Of a stretch of 64,000 nucleotides of DNA, positions 18,518-28,464 are shown one piece after another (position 1 is the stretch's first letter; every line of letters starts with the position of its first letter). This DNA comes from Stagnimonas aquatica (GTDB taxonomy: Bacteria > Pseudomonadota > Gammaproteobacteria > Nevskiales > Nevskiaceae): positions 331,622 through 395,621 of the forward strand of contig NZ_RJVO01000004.1 in assembly GCF_003730135.1 (NCBI RefSeq), read 5' to 3'. The notes under the pieces are model-generated. The model was not told the origin of the DNA, did not search any database, and was given only the letters and a program-made list of their open reading frames with translations. Made by a program: the position numbers and the translations under genes.

Positions 18518-18946
18518 CTACTGCGGCGGACCACTCTGCAAGGCCGCCTCACCGGCCTTGAGGCGACTGTTAGCTTCGCCGATCGCGGCGTCGTAGTGCA
18601 GCTTGGCGAGCTTCAGGCAATCGCTGCGGGCATCGCCGGTCTCGGCGTCGCAGCGTTCCTTGGCGACCCGGAAATTCGCCTCGGCGAGTTCGCTGGCCAG
18701 GTGGTGGACGTTGTTCAGGTCTTGCCGGGCGGCAGCGGTCGGCAGCGGACCGCCCTGTGCCTTGGTGAGGTTGTCGATGTGGTCGCGGACCGTGGTGGCG
18801 GCGGCGGCATCGACCCGCGCGCGGCCCTGCGCGGTGGCCTCGGCGACATCGGCCTCGGTCTTGGCGGCTGACTCGGGCTGATGGCAGGCGCTCAGGCCCA
18901 GGCTCAGCAGCAGACTGATCAGGGAAAGTCGGTAGACAGGGGGCAT
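18518..18946 (-). CDS. Small lipoprotein of unknown function
   Basis: 142 residues. The N-terminus is a lipoprotein signal (LISLLLSLGLSAC). The mature protein is alanine-rich and helical, with two further cysteines (RCDAETGDARSDC) that could form a disulfide in the periplasm. No recognisable domain. The composition and short length suggest a periplasmic helical-bundle lipoprotein. It is monocistronic, convergent with the DUF808 gene. Confidence 0.65.
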   Translation of the reverse strand: MPPVYRLSLISLLLSLGLSACHQPESAAKTEADVAEATAQGRARVDAAAATTVRDHIDNLTKAQGGPLPTAAARQDLNNVHHLASELAEANFRVAKERCDAETGDARSDCLKLAKLHYDAAIGEANSRLKAGEAALQSGPPQ

Positions 18947-19071
18947 GGCCTTACTCCGGTGCGGCGCGGGACTGGCTGTCCCGCGCAGGCAGTGTTCGCC
19001 AGCGGCTTGAACTGGCGGTGAACGCCGCTTGGTCTTGCTAGGCTGCGCGTCCCCACGGAGCCGCCTACGCC

Positions 19072-19443
19072 ATGACCGCCGCCTACCTCTGGATCAACGC
19101 CGGCCTCTACCTGCTGTTCGCCATCTGGTGCGCGGCGCGCCCGCAGCAGACCTCGCGTGCGCTCGGCTACGAGCAGCTGTCGCCGGCCGGGCGCGGCGAG
19201 TACCTGAGCATCTACGGCGGGCTGGAGCTGGGCCTCGCGGCGATCTTCGCGGCCCTGGCCTGGCGGCCGGACCTGCACAACCTGGGGTTGTGGTTGGGCG
19301 TGCTGCTCTACGGCGGCATCGTGCCGTTCCGCGCCTACAGCCTGTGGTGCTACCGGATTCGCGACCGCACGGTGCTGGGGCTGGCGCTCGGCGAACTGCT
19401 ATTCCTGCTGCTGCCGCTGGGCCTGCTGGCTGCGAGTGGCTGA
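19072..19443 (+). CDS. Small DUF4345-like membrane protein
   Basis: 123 residues with four hydrophobic helices. The pattern of a YLWINAGLYLLFAIWCA helix, SIYGGLELGLAAIFA, then a GVLLYGGIVPFRAYS segment and a C-terminal leucine-rich helix resembles the DUF4345 family of four-helix membrane proteins. Function unknown. It converges with darP, with only a 5-nt gap. Confidence 0.65.
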   Translation: MTAAYLWINAGLYLLFAIWCAARPQQTSRALGYEQLSPAGRGEYLSIYGGLELGLAAIFAALAWRPDLHNLGLWLGVLLYGGIVPFRAYSLWCYRIRDRTVLGLALGELLFLLLPLGLLAASG

Positions 19444-19448
19444 GCGCT

Positions 19449-20024
19449 TCAGTCCGGCGGCAGCGCCGCCGCGTCCACCACCGTGCGCAGGTGCTGGAAC
19501 AACTCGCGGTAGTAGCGTCCCTTGGCTGCCGGCTTGCCGCTGAATTCGGCTTCGGCCAGGGCTGCGGCTTCCTCCTTGCGGGCATTGCGCACCAGGGTGC
19601 GCAGCGGGCGGGTGTCGCCGGTGGGATAGCGGCTGAACCACTCGGTGATCGCGCCGTCGTCGCTCAGCAGACGGTCGCGCCAGCGGGCGATTTCCGGGAA
19701 GCCGCGTGCGGCCTGCTCCTTGCCGTGCTGGTAATCGGCGAGCAGCTTGCGGAAGGCGGCGCTGTCCTCGTCGCGCAGCAGCTTGCCGATGTAGGAGGCC
19801 TGGCGCTTGCGGGCGCTGAGGTTGGTGATCCGCTGCAACTCCTGAAACGCTTCGCGCAGGCGCTCGTCCATCTCGATGCGGGCAAAGCGGTCGGCGGGTA
19901 GTTCGAGCAGGGCCAGCCCCAGTTCCTGCAGGTCGAGCATCTCGACCTTCACCGAGGTCTTGCTGGGGCCGAGGTCTTCCTCTTCCAGTCCTTCGGTGGC
20001 GGCGTCGTAGCGGAAGCGGGTCAT
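19449..20024 (-). CDS. darP: Ribosome biogenesis factor DarP (YjgA, DUF615)
   Basis: 191 residues from ATG at 20024. DUF615 features are clear: GPSKTSVKVEMLDLQELGLALLELP near the N-terminus (shown here as GPSKTSVK and LQELGLALLELP), then ITNLSARKRQASYIGKL and the C-terminal FSRYPTGDTRPLRTLVRNA (FSRYPTGD). The E. coli protein binds late 50S precursors and promotes peptidyl-transferase-centre maturation. An upstream in-frame extension to 20129 has no family support. It lies downstream of icmF on the same strand but is separated by 273 nt with a hairpin. Confidence 0.9.
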   Translation of the reverse strand: MTRFRYDAATEGLEEEDLGPSKTSVKVEMLDLQELGLALLELPADRFARIEMDERLREAFQELQRITNLSARKRQASYIGKLLRDEDSAAFRKLLADYQHGKEQAARGFPEIARWRDRLLSDDGAITEWFSRYPTGDTRPLRTLVRNARKEEAAALAEAEFSGKPAAKGRYYRELFQHLRTVVDAAALPPD

Positions 20025-20216
20025 GGGGTCGCGAGGCGGGGCAGGGTGCGCATGATAAGCCGGCAGGCCGGGCTTCATCGGCATGCCATCCCGGGTAGCG
20101 AGCATGTGTGGCTGAATCCTGCACGTCATCTCCGAGACCCCGTACGCGTCTCCGGCGCGGCGCCAAGGTCGAAGTCGAGTGGCGCGTTCAATGCGAACGT
20201 CGTCGCGCCAGATCGG

Positions 20217-20253
20217 CGAGACGCTCAGTCATCAGGAGCCGATGAGCGTCTCG
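20217..20253. terminator. Hairpin downstream of icmF
   Basis: CGAGACGCTCA (20217-20227) pairs perfectly with TGAGCGTCTCG (20243-20253) around a 15-nt loop. It lies 45 nt past the icmF stop and 193 nt before darP. No U-tract follows, so factor-dependent termination or mRNA stabilisation is as likely as intrinsic termination. Confidence 0.45.
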
Positions 20254-20297
20254 TGGTATCGGGCATGCCTCCACGCAGGACGGCCTGAGAAGAAGGT

Positions 20298-23200
20298 TCA
20301 CATGTTGCGCCGGTACTCGCCGCCCACTTCGTAGAGCGCATGGCTGATCTGACCGAGGCTGTTGGTCTTCACGGCTTCCAGCAGCGACTCGAAGATGTTG
20401 CGACGCTCGCGGGCGGTCTTCTGCAGCTGCTTGAGGCTGTCCGGCGCGATGCCGTTGCGGTTGGCGCGGTAGGCGGCGACGTTGTCGATCTGCTGCGCCT
20501 TTTCTTCCTCGGTCGAGCGGATCAGCTCGATGGTGGTGGCGATCTCGCCGCCGTGGCCCTTGGGCAGGAAGGTGTTGACGCCGATCAGCGGCAGCGAGCC
20601 GTCGTACTTCTTGTGTTCGTAATACAGCGATTCTTCCTGGATCTTGCCGCGCTGGTACATGGTGTCCATGGCGCCGAGCACGCCGCCGCGCTCGCTGATC
20701 GCCTCGAACTCCTTGTAGACCGCTTCCTCCACCAGATCGGTGAGCTGGTCGATGATGAAGCTGCCCTGCCAGGGGTTTTCACAGAAGTTCAGACCCAGCT
20801 CGCGGTTGATGATGAGCTGGATCGCCACGGCGCGGCGCACCGAGTCTTCGGTCGGTGTGGTGATCGCCTCGTCGAAGGCGTTGGTGTGCAGGCTGTTGCA
20901 GTTGTCGAACAGCGCGTAGAGCGCCTGCAAAGTGGTGCGGATGTCGTTGAACTGGATCTCCTGCGCGTGCAGCGAACGTCCGGAGGTCTGGATGTGGTAC
21001 TTCATCATCTGGCTACGCGCCGAGCCGCCGTAGCGTTCCTTCATCGCCCGCGCCCAGATACGGCGAGCGACCCGGCCGATGACCGAGTACTCCGGGTCCA
21101 TGCCGTTACTGAAGAAGAAGCTCAGGTTGGGCGCGAAGTCGTCGATCTTCATGCCGCGCGCGAGGTAGTACTCGACGAAGGTGAAGCCGTTCGCCAGCGT
21201 GAAGGCGAGCTGGCTGATCGGGTTCGCGCCGGCTTCGGCGATGTGATAGCCGGAGATCGACACCGAGTAGAAGTTGCGGACCTTGCGCTCGACGAAGGAC
21301 TGCTGGATGTCGCCCATCATCCGCAGCGCGAATTCGGTCGAGAAAATGCAGGTGTTCTGCGCCTGGTCTTCCTTGAGGATGTCGGCCTGCACGGTGCCGC
21401 GCACGACCGACATGGTCTCGGCCTTGATCCGCGCATAGGTCTCGGCGTCCAGCAGCTGGTCGCCGGTGACGCCCAGCAGACCCAGGCCCAGACCGTTGTT
21501 GGTCGGCGGCAGCTCGCCGGAGTAGACCGGGCGGGTCTTGCCCTGGAACAGGGCGGCGATCTTCTTCTCGGCCTCGGCCCAGCGGGCGGCGTCGGCCTTC
21601 AGGTACTTCTCCACCTGCTGGTCGATGGCGCAGTTCATGAACATCGCCAGGATCATCGGCGCTGGGCCGTTGATGGTCATGCTGACGCTGGTGCTCGGCG
21701 CGCAGAGGTCGAAGCCCGAGTAGAGCTTCTTCATGTCGTCGAGGGTGGCGATGCTCACCCCCGAGTTGCCGATCTTGCCGTAGATGTCCGGGCGGGTTTC
21801 CGGGTCTTCGCCGTAGAGCGTCACCGAGTCGAAGGCGGTGGAAAGGCGGGTCGCGGCGCCGGCCTGGGAGAGGTAATGGAAGCGACGGTTGGTGCGCTCC
21901 GGCGTGCCTTCGCCGGCGAACATGCGGATCGGGTCTTCACCGACACGCCGGTAGGGGTAGATGCCGGCGGTGTAGGGGTAGCCGCCGGGCAGGTTTTCCT
22001 TCAGGAGGAAGCGCAGCAGCTCGCCCCAGCTCTGGAAGTGCGGCGCGGCGACCTTGGGAATCTTCGAGTGCGACAGCGACTCGACGTAGTTGTCGCCCTT
22101 CACGGCCTTGCCGCGCACCTCGTAGACGTACTGCTCGTCGGTGACGCCCTTGAGCCGCGCCGGCCATTCGCGCAGCAGTTCGATCGACTCCTTGCTCAGC
22201 TGCTGCAGCGCGCTCTGGTAGCGCTGGCGCAGGGTGAGCAGGGAGCGGTCGGGCTGGGCGGACTGTAGGGTGGGCTTCAGCCCACCGTCCTCAGGCGCGT
22301 GGGCTGAAGCCCACCCTACGAGGTCATCTTGCGCGTAGAGATCAAGCGGCTTGGGCAGCTTGGGGTCGGCCAGCTCGCTCAGCGCCTCCCACATGGACTG
22401 CGCCTTGTTGGCGGCCTCGTCCTGTGACTCGGCGTCCTGGTTGATCTGCCGGCCCTGCTCGGCGATCTCGGCGAGATAGCGGTTGCGGTTGCCGGGGATC
22501 AGCACCGTGGCGCGCGGCTCCTTGAGCGTGGTGTCGAGCTCCGGCGTCCACTGTGCGTCCGGCAGGCCCAGCTTCTGGCGCAGCAGGCGGCAGAGGTTGC
22601 TGAACATCCAGGTCACGCCCGGATCATTGAACTGGCTGGCGATGGTCGGATAGACCGGCACCTCCTCGTCCTTCAGCTCGAACTTCACGCGGTTGCGCTT
22701 CCACTGCTTGCGCACGTCGCGCAGCGCATCCTCGGCGCCGCGCTTGTCAAACTTGTTGAGCACGACCAACTCGGCGTAGTCGATCATGTCGATCTTTTCG
22801 AGCTGGCTGGCGGCGCCGTACTCGCTGGTCATCACGTAGACCGGGAAGTCCACCAGATCGACGATCTCGGAGTCGGACTGGCCGATGCCGGCGGTCTCGA
22901 CGATCACCAGGTCGTAGTCCTGCCCGCGCAGGAAGCTCACGCAGTCCTTGAGCACGGTGTTGGTCGCCGCGTGCTGGCGACGGGTCGCCATCGAGCGCAT
23001 GAAGACGCGCTTATTGCGCAGCGAGTTCATGCGGATACGGTCGCCGAGCAGGGCGCCGCCGCTGCGGCGGCGGGTCGGATCCACCGCCAGTACCGCGATG
23101 CGGATCTCGGGGAAGGCTTCCAGGAAGCGCAGCAGCAGCTCGTCCACCACGCTGGACTTGCCGGCACCGCCGGTACCGGTAAAGCCCACCACCGGCGTGC

Positions 23201-23795
23201 CCTTGCCGGCCAGCTCCCATTGCTTGCGCAGCTGCGCGAGTGCGCTTTCCGCCAGCAGGCCTTCTTCGATGGTGGACAGCATCTGGCCGACGCTGATCTC
23301 GTCGTCGATGCTGATCTTGCCCGGCACCCGGGTGTCGAGGCGCTGGCGGTGGGCGCGCTCGATCAGATCGTCGATCATGCCGGTGAGGCCGAGCTTGGCG
23401 CCGTCGTTGGGGTGGTAGATGCGCTCCACGCCCTGGCTGTGCAGCACCGCGATCTCTTCCGGGGTGATGGTGCCGCCGCCGCCGCCGTAGACGCGGATAT
23501 GGCCTGCGCCGCGCTCGGCCAGCATGTCCACCATGTACTTGAAGAACTCGTTGTGGCCGCCCTGGTAGCTGGACAAGGCGATGCCGTCAGCGTCTTCCTG
23601 CAGCGCGGCGCGGACGATGTCCTCGACGCTGCGGTTGTGACCCAGGTGGATCACTTCCGCGCCCTTGGACTGGATCAGCCGGCGCATCACGTTGATGGCG
23701 GCGTCGTGGCCGTCGAACAGGCTGGCGGCGGTGACAAAGCGCAGGGGCGTGGTGCTGGCAGCCGCCTCGGGCTGCGGTTCTACTTTGGCGTGCAT
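20298..23795 (-). CDS. icmF: Fused isobutyryl-CoA mutase IcmF
   Basis: 1165 residues. Domain order matches IcmF: an N-terminal cobalamin-binding domain with DGH (residues 28-30, H30 as the lower Co ligand), a MeaI-type G-protein chaperone domain with Walker A GTGGAGKS (K213) and NKFD, a linker, then the large TIM-barrel acyl-CoA mutase domain to the C-terminus. IcmF interconverts isobutyryl-CoA and n-butyryl-CoA, with the GTPase domain loading B12. The start at 23795 has GAGGAG nearby. Residues of about 493-511, in the linker, are encoded by a palindromic repeat (listed separately), an in-frame insertion that most likely leaves activity intact. It is divergent from a diguanylate cyclase gene. 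Confidence 0.93.
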   Translation of the reverse strand: MHAKVEPQPEAAASTTPLRFVTAASLFDGHDAAINVMRRLIQSKGAEVIHLGHNRSVEDIVRAALQEDADGIALSSYQGGHNEFFKYMVDMLAERGAGHIRVYGGGGGTITPEEIAVLHSQGVERIYHPNDGAKLGLTGMIDDLIERAHRQRLDTRVPGKISIDDEISVGQMLSTIEEGLLAESALAQLRKQWELAGKGTPVVGFTGTGGAGKSSVVDELLLRFLEAFPEIRIAVLAVDPTRRRSGGALLGDRIRMNSLRNKRVFMRSMATRRQHAATNTVLKDCVSFLRGQDYDLVIVETAGIGQSDSEIVDLVDFPVYVMTSEYGAASQLEKIDMIDYAELVVLNKFDKRGAEDALRDVRKQWKRNRVKFELKDEEVPVYPTIASQFNDPGVTWMFSNLCRLLRQKLGLPDAQWTPELDTTLKEPRATVLIPGNRNRYLAEIAEQGRQINQDAESQDEAANKAQSMWEALSELADPKLPKPLDLYAQDDLVGWASAHAPEDGGLKPTLQSAQPDRSLLTLRQRYQSALQQLSKESIELLREWPARLKGVTDEQYVYEVRGKAVKGDNYVESLSHSKIPKVAAPHFQSWGELLRFLLKENLPGGYPYTAGIYPYRRVGEDPIRMFAGEGTPERTNRRFHYLSQAGAATRLSTAFDSVTLYGEDPETRPDIYGKIGNSGVSIATLDDMKKLYSGFDLCAPSTSVSMTINGPAPMILAMFMNCAIDQQVEKYLKADAARWAEAEKKIAALFQGKTRPVYSGELPPTNNGLGLGLLGVTGDQLLDAETYARIKAETMSVVRGTVQADILKEDQAQNTCIFSTEFALRMMGDIQQSFVERKVRNFYSVSISGYHIAEAGANPISQLAFTLANGFTFVEYYLARGMKIDDFAPNLSFFFSNGMDPEYSVIGRVARRIWARAMKERYGGSARSQMMKYHIQTSGRSLHAQEIQFNDIRTTLQALYALFDNCNSLHTNAFDEAITTPTEDSVRRAVAIQLIINRELGLNFCENPWQGSFIIDQLTDLVEEAVYKEFEAISERGGVLGAMDTMYQRGKIQEESLYYEHKKYDGSLPLIGVNTFLPKGHGGEIATTIELIRSTEEEKAQQIDNVAAYRANRNGIAPDSLKQLQKTARERRNIFESLLEAVKTNSLGQISHALYEVGGEYRRNM
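22265..22319. repeat. Dispersed-type palindromic repeat inside icmF
   Basis: Two perfect 21-nt complementary arms (22265-22285, starting GTAGGGTGGGCTTCAGCC, and 22299-22319, ending GGCTGAAGCCCACCCTAC) flank a 13-nt loop. Each arm also folds on itself (GTGGGCT-TC-AGCCCAC). This is the look of REP/MITE-like elements scattered between genes in many gammaproteobacteria, but here it is in frame within the icmF linker. Confidence 0.88.
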
Positions 23796-24032
23796 TTCTG
23801 GGCGTCTCCTCGGAGGCGCGCAGTATACGAATCGGCCTGCGGCGGCTCTTCATCCAAAAGGCCTACAGCCAGGCTGAAGCAGGTTTCAGCGCTGTGGCCG
23901 GCGGTCATCCCGGCGGCCGGGCCGCTTGCCGGCGCAGGGATGGGCGCGATACAAGAGCGTCAAGGGACGACGCTAGCCATCCTCGCCGCTCAGAGCGCGG
24001 AGGCTGCCAATTGCAGGAGCCGAGGGGGGCTT

Positions 24033-25289
24033 ATGAAGTCGTGGTGGTCGCGAATCTGGAGGCAGCCGTCGGCCTTGGCCGATGAGCCCGAGGCCGCGCC
24101 CGGACGCCACGCCGAGCAGCAGCGCCGGGGTTTCGTGCTGCTGCGCTTCGTCGACGATCTCGAGCGCGACTACCAGCGCAGCCTGGTCCGCCTCAACGCC
24201 AATGGCCTGCGTGCCGCGCAGGTGCTGGGCATCGCTGCCATCTTCGCCTTCATCGCCCTCGACCACTTCAGCCTGCAGCTGTCACCGGCCCCGGTCTACC
24301 AGGTACTGTGCCTGCTGTCGGTACCGGCGCTGCTGCTGCCGCTGCTGGCCAGCTACCCGCCGCAGGCGGCAGCTCGCCACCAGCGCATCGCCTTTGTTTC
24401 CGCCGTGGTGCTCGGCCTGTCGGTGGCCTGGAGCATCGGCTACGCCCGCCAGCTGCGGCCGGACTACCCGATGCAGGCGCTGCTGGTGGTGACCGCCTAC
24501 CTGTACTTCCTGTCCGGGCTGCTCTGGGGGCGGGCGGTGCTCTGCGGCGCGCTGGTCTGGCTGGCGTTCTGCCTGCCGCCCATGCTGGACGGTTCGCCGG
24601 CACCGCCGCAGCTGCTCTACGAGGCCTATTACCTCCTGCTGGCCAATTGCATCGGCGTGGTCGGCCGCTATCTGGCGGAGTACCAGGACCGCCGGCAGTT
24701 CCTGCTGCGTCTGGAGCTGCGCCAGCTGGCCGAGTACGACGCCCTCACCGGCCTGCGCAACCGTCGCGCCTTCGGCCAGCGCGCACAGATGGCCTGGGCG
24801 CTGGCGGCGCGCGAGCACAAGTCGGTGTCGCTGCTGATCCTCGACCTCGACTTCCTCAAGCGCATCAACGATCAGCACGGCCACCTGACCGGCGACGACT
24901 GCCTGCGCGAGGTGGCGGAGGCATTGCGCGGCCTCACCCGCCGGCCGATGGACATCTCCAGCCGCTTCGGCGGCGACGAGTTCGTGGCGCTCTGGTACGA
25001 CGCCGATCCGCAGTGGATCGAACAGCTGGAGCAGGCCCTGCGCCAGCAGCTGGCGCTGCGCCAGGGTCCGGCGGCCCAGGTGGAGCGGCTGAGCGTTACC
25101 GGTGGCGGCGTGCGCTGCTGGCCCAACCCGCGCTTCGGCTTGCAGGACGCCATGGCCGCCGCCGACGCCCAGCTCTACGGCGGCAAGGAACGCGGCCGTG
25201 GCGTCATCAGCTGGACCCGGCTGGAAGATTCGCTGGACGGGCCGCCGCCGCAGACCGGGGCCGCGCTACCGGCGCGCCTGCGGGTCTGA
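24033..25289 (+). CDS. Membrane-bound GGDEF diguanylate cyclase
   Basis: 418 residues from ATG at 24033, with GAGGGGGG just upstream. Five or six hydrophobic segments occupy residues of about 55-205, then a GGDEF domain with an intact active site GGDEF at 313-317. The inhibitory site RxxD is at R304-D307, exactly five residues before it. It should therefore make cyclic di-GMP from two GTP and be feedback-inhibited. The membrane part resembles the 6-TM sensor modules found ahead of many GGDEF domains, ligand unknown. It is transcribed divergently from icmF. Confidence 0.9.
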   Translation: MKSWWSRIWRQPSALADEPEAAPGRHAEQQRRGFVLLRFVDDLERDYQRSLVRLNANGLRAAQVLGIAAIFAFIALDHFSLQLSPAPVYQVLCLLSVPALLLPLLASYPPQAAARHQRIAFVSAVVLGLSVAWSIGYARQLRPDYPMQALLVVTAYLYFLSGLLWGRAVLCGALVWLAFCLPPMLDGSPAPPQLLYEAYYLLLANCIGVVGRYLAEYQDRRQFLLRLELRQLAEYDALTGLRNRRAFGQRAQMAWALAAREHKSVSLLILDLDFLKRINDQHGHLTGDDCLREVAEALRGLTRRPMDISSRFGGDEFVALWYDADPQWIEQLEQALRQQLALRQGPAAQVERLSVTGGGVRCWPNPRFGLQDAMAAADAQLYGGKERGRGVISWTRLEDSLDGPPPQTGAALPARLRV

Positions 25290-25303
25290 GCAAAGGGCGG
25301 AAA

Positions 25304-26791
25304 TCAGGAGGAGCAGCTGACCGCGATCTGCCGCAGTTCCGCCGGAGGCTCGGCGGCCAGATCCTCGGCGCCGGCCTGCGCTTCGAACGGCCGGCCCAGC
25401 ACGGTCAGCAAACGCTGGCTGTAGCCGAAGTCGCCGGCCTCGGCGCGTTCGATGGCGGTCTGCGCCAGGTGATTGCGCAGCACGTAGAGCGGGTTCACCG
25501 CCTGCATCCGCGCGGCGCGCTCGGCGTCGTCGGAGGCTTCGCCAAGCAGCCGTGCCCGGTAGTCGCTGATCCAGGCGTCGTAGCCGAGTGGGTCGGCGAT
25601 CTGGTCGCGGCCGGGGTCGGGGCTGCTGTCGCCGGCACGAACCTCCGCCAGGCGCCGGAAACTGAGCGTGAAGTCGGCGCGGCTGCGGTGCAGCAGGGTC
25701 AGGAAGCGGTTGATCAGGGCCGGATCCTCGTCCCGGGCTTCCCGCAGGCCCAGTTTTGCGCGCCAGCCGTCCACCGCCGCGCGGGCATAGGCCGGACCGT
25801 AGCGGTCGAGGATGCCGGTGGCCCGCTCCACCGCCGCCTGGTTCTGCTCGCCGAGCAGCGGCAGACAGGCGTTGAGCAGCTGGGCGCAGTTCCATTGTCC
25901 GACCCCGGGCTGGCGGTCGTAGGCATAGCGTCCAGCTTCGTCGGAGTGGTTGCAGACATGCCCGGCGTCGAAGGCGTCGAGAACGCCGAAGGGACCGTAG
26001 TCGAGGGTCAGGCCAAGAATCGAGAAGTTGTCGGTGTTCATCACGCCATGGCAGAAGCCCACGCACTGCCATTGCGCCATCAGCCGGGCGGTGCGCTCGA
26101 CCACTTCGGTGAGCCAGCGGGCGTGGCGGTCCGGTCCGGCGGACAGCGCAGGGAAGTGCCGGTCGATGACCGCATCCGCCAGCGCGCGCAGGTCGTCGTG
26201 ACGATCTAGATGGGCGAGCCATTCGAAGTGCCCGAAGCGCAGGAAGCTGGGCGCCAGTCGGGTCACGACGGCGGCGCTTTCCATGCTCTCGCGGCGCACC
26301 GGCAGCGGGCTGGCGACCAGCGCGAGGGCGCGGGTGGTCGGGATGCCCAGACCCGCCATGGCCTCGGAGCACAGAAACTCGCGCAAGCTCGAACGCAGTA
26401 CCGCTCTGCCGTCGGCGTGCCGTGAGTAGGGCGTCGGTCCGGCGCCCTTCAGCTGCACTTCCCAGAACTCGCCGCGCGGGTTCCGGTGTTCGCCGAGCAG
26501 CAGCGCCCGACCGTCTCCGAGCCGGCCGGCCCAGACCCCGAACTGGTGGCCGCCGTAGGCAGTGGCGAGCGGCTCGGCGCCAGGCCAGGTGCCGTTGCCC
26601 GCGAACACCGGCAACAGCGCCTCGGACGGTGGGCCGGCGAGATCGAGGAGCGCGGCCGCCGCCGGGCTCCAGGCGATCAGTTGCGGCGCCGGCACTGGCG
26701 TGGCGTCCACCCCGGGCCGCAGATCGGCAGGCAGATCGCGGGCGGCGGGGCGCAGGGGCGGCAGCTCGGTCAGGGATTCGCGGAAGCTCAT
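25304..26791 (-). CDS. selO: Protein adenylyltransferase SelO (YdiU)
   Basis: 495 residues from ATG at 26791; an upstream frame extends to 26824. The pseudokinase-like SelO fold is recognised by YGGHQFGVWAGRLGDGRA, LLGEHRNPRGEFWEVQLKGAG (written in part), the region around PTPYSRHADGRAVLRSSL, and CHGVMNTDNFSILGLTLDYG with the DYG-like Mg motif. The enzyme transfers AMP to target proteins in redox regulation. The C-terminus ends in a CSS tail, with the Cys at the place where eukaryotic SelO has selenocysteine. It converges with the diguanylate cyclase gene. Confidence 0.92.
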   Translation of the reverse strand: MSFRESLTELPPLRPAARDLPADLRPGVDATPVPAPQLIAWSPAAAALLDLAGPPSEALLPVFAGNGTWPGAEPLATAYGGHQFGVWAGRLGDGRALLLGEHRNPRGEFWEVQLKGAGPTPYSRHADGRAVLRSSLREFLCSEAMAGLGIPTTRALALVASPLPVRRESMESAAVVTRLAPSFLRFGHFEWLAHLDRHDDLRALADAVIDRHFPALSAGPDRHARWLTEVVERTARLMAQWQCVGFCHGVMNTDNFSILGLTLDYGPFGVLDAFDAGHVCNHSDEAGRYAYDRQPGVGQWNCAQLLNACLPLLGEQNQAAVERATGILDRYGPAYARAAVDGWRAKLGLREARDEDPALINRFLTLLHRSRADFTLSFRRLAEVRAGDSSPDPGRDQIADPLGYDAWISDYRARLLGEASDDAERAARMQAVNPLYVLRNHLAQTAIERAEAGDFGYSQRLLTVLGRPFEAQAGAEDLAAEPPAELRQIAVSCSS

Positions 26792-26907
26792 GAACGACAC
26801 AGCGCTTGCTGAATGGGGCGACATTCTGCCGGCAAAGCTCTGCGCTCGCTGCCCGGGCTAGGCCGGCCGCTGCTTGCGGGATGAGGCTTCGGGCGCGCTA
26901 GCAGCGC

Positions 26908-27807
26908 TCAGCTGCCCGCGTCCTCCGGCGAGATCGGCGCACGGTTGGCCGGTGCCCTCGGCGCCGGCTGCCAGCCGGCGAGTACACAGGTGCCGATCAC
27001 CAGCACCGCGCCGAGCAGGCTCCAGCCGTCCGGCGTTTCACCCCAGATCAGCCAGCCGAGGAGGCCGGCGAACAGCACCGCGCTGTAGCCCATGGCGCCC
27101 ACCCGCGCGGCGGGCGCGCAGGCGTAGGCGCGGGTCAGTTGCAGCTGACCGAGGGTGGCGAACAGGCCGGTGCCGAGCAGCACTCCCAGCTCGCGCCAGC
27201 CCAGGGGCTGCCAATGCCAGTACAGCGGGATGGCGGAGATCACCAGGCCCACCGCGCCGAAGTAGAACACCACCCGCATCGGTGGTTCGGTGTCGCTGAT
27301 GCGGCGCAGGCTGACCATCGCGCAGGCGGCGAACACGCCGCTGGCGGCGCCGACCAGCGAGGCCAGAGAGAGACCCAGCGCGGCAGGTTTGACGATCAGG
27401 GCAACCCCGGCGAGGCCCAGCAGCGAGGCCGGGATCAGCAGCGCCGGCGGGCGCTCGCGCAGCACCAGCCAGGCGATGAAGGGGATGAACAGCGGCGAGC
27501 TGTAGTTGAGCAGCAGCGCTTCGGCGAGGGTCAGGTGGCTGATCGCGTAATAGAGCGTGTACATGCCCAGCAGGCCGAAGCCGGCGCGCCACAGATGACC
27601 GCCGAAGCGCTGGGTGCGGAAGGCGTCGGAGCCGGCGCGTAGCAGCAGGGGCGCCAGCACCAGCACCGAGATGAGGTTGCGGGCGAACACCAGCAGGACG
27701 TTGGAGAGCCCCAGCTGGGCGGCGGTTTTGGCGAAGGCGCCCATCAGGGCGAAGGCGGCGCCGGCGCTGGTGACATGGAGCGCCGCGCGGCGCAGATCGG
27801 TGGACAT
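26908..27807 (-). CDS. DMT superfamily (EamA) transporter
   Basis: 299 residues from ATG at 27807; a TTG two codons upstream is a weaker choice. Ten hydrophobic segments form two EamA repeats: the first starts HVTSAGAAFALMGAFAK, the second starts with a stretch like ASGVFAACAMVSLRRIS. Such proteins export amino acids, nucleosides or other metabolites across the inner membrane. Substrate unknown. It is divergent from the receiver gene at 27993. Confidence 0.87.
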   Translation of the reverse strand: MSTDLRRAALHVTSAGAAFALMGAFAKTAAQLGLSNVLLVFARNLISVLVLAPLLLRAGSDAFRTQRFGGHLWRAGFGLLGMYTLYYAISHLTLAEALLLNYSSPLFIPFIAWLVLRERPPALLIPASLLGLAGVALIVKPAALGLSLASLVGAASGVFAACAMVSLRRISDTEPPMRVVFYFGAVGLVISAIPLYWHWQPLGWRELGVLLGTGLFATLGQLQLTRAYACAPAARVGAMGYSAVLFAGLLGWLIWGETPDGWSLLGAVLVIGTCVLAGWQPAPRAPANRAPISPEDAGS

Positions 27808-27992
27808 CGGCAAGGTTGGCGGGCGCCACGGAGCAGGGAAATCGGGGCGGCGCGACAGGAGCGCTAGTCTAGCGGTGTCTGCGGTGGCCTGACCGATGGC
27901 GGCACAAACTGACAGAACCTATGATCCTTGCGACACCCGCTGGCCGCCATCGCCCAGCTGTCGCGGCGCGTCATTTCTCTCCGGGAGCCCGC

Positions 27993-28460
27993 ATGCCGAC
28001 CGATCAATCCGCTTCGGGCTACCGCCCGGTCATTCTCCTGGTGGAGGACAACCTCGCTGATCTGCGTTTGGCCCAGGAGGTGCTCAAGGAGGCCAACATG
28101 GCCCACGAGCTGCTCGTGGCGCGCGACGGAGAGCAGGCGATGAAGATGGTGCGCAAAGAGGGCGAGTACGCGGGCATCAAGCGCCCGGATCTGATCCTGC
28201 TCGACCTCAACCTGCCGCGTAAGCACGGCCGCGAGGTGCTGGCCGAGATCAAGTCCGACCCCCAGCTCAAGCGCATCCCGGTGCTGATCCTGTCCACCTC
28301 CAAGGCGGAAAGCGATGTCGCCGGTTGCTACGACGCCCATGCCAACTGCTTTCTCACCAAGCCGGTGGCGCTGGACGATTTCGCGGTGCTGGCCGGCCTG
28401 ATCCGCGACTTCTGGCTGCACTGGGTGCAGCTGCCGCCCGCGCCGCAGCCGCAGGGGTAG
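27993..28460 (+). CDS. Stand-alone response regulator receiver (Rcp1-like)
   Basis: 155 residues from ATG at 27993. A single receiver domain: acidic pair in LLVEDNLADLRL, phospho-acceptor D71 in LLDLNLPRKHGREVL, Thr/Ser in ILSTSKAESDV, and K in FLTKPV. The insert with KRPDLILLDLNLP and long alpha-4 is the Rcp1 type often paired with phytochrome-like and other cytoplasm-facing histidine kinases. No output domain, so it acts by protein contact or as a phosphate sink. It is first in a tight three-gene group (4 nt to the next gene). Confidence 0.9.
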   Translation: MPTDQSASGYRPVILLVEDNLADLRLAQEVLKEANMAHELLVARDGEQAMKMVRKEGEYAGIKRPDLILLDLNLPRKHGREVLAEIKSDPQLKRIPVLILSTSKAESDVAGCYDAHANCFLTKPVALDDFAVLAGLIRDFWLHWVQLPPAPQPQG

Positions 28461-28464
28461 CGCC

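Noticed and set aside
22265..22319. Transcription terminator within icmF
   Set aside because: The hairpin has no U-tract, lies well inside an intact frame, and keeps that frame open.
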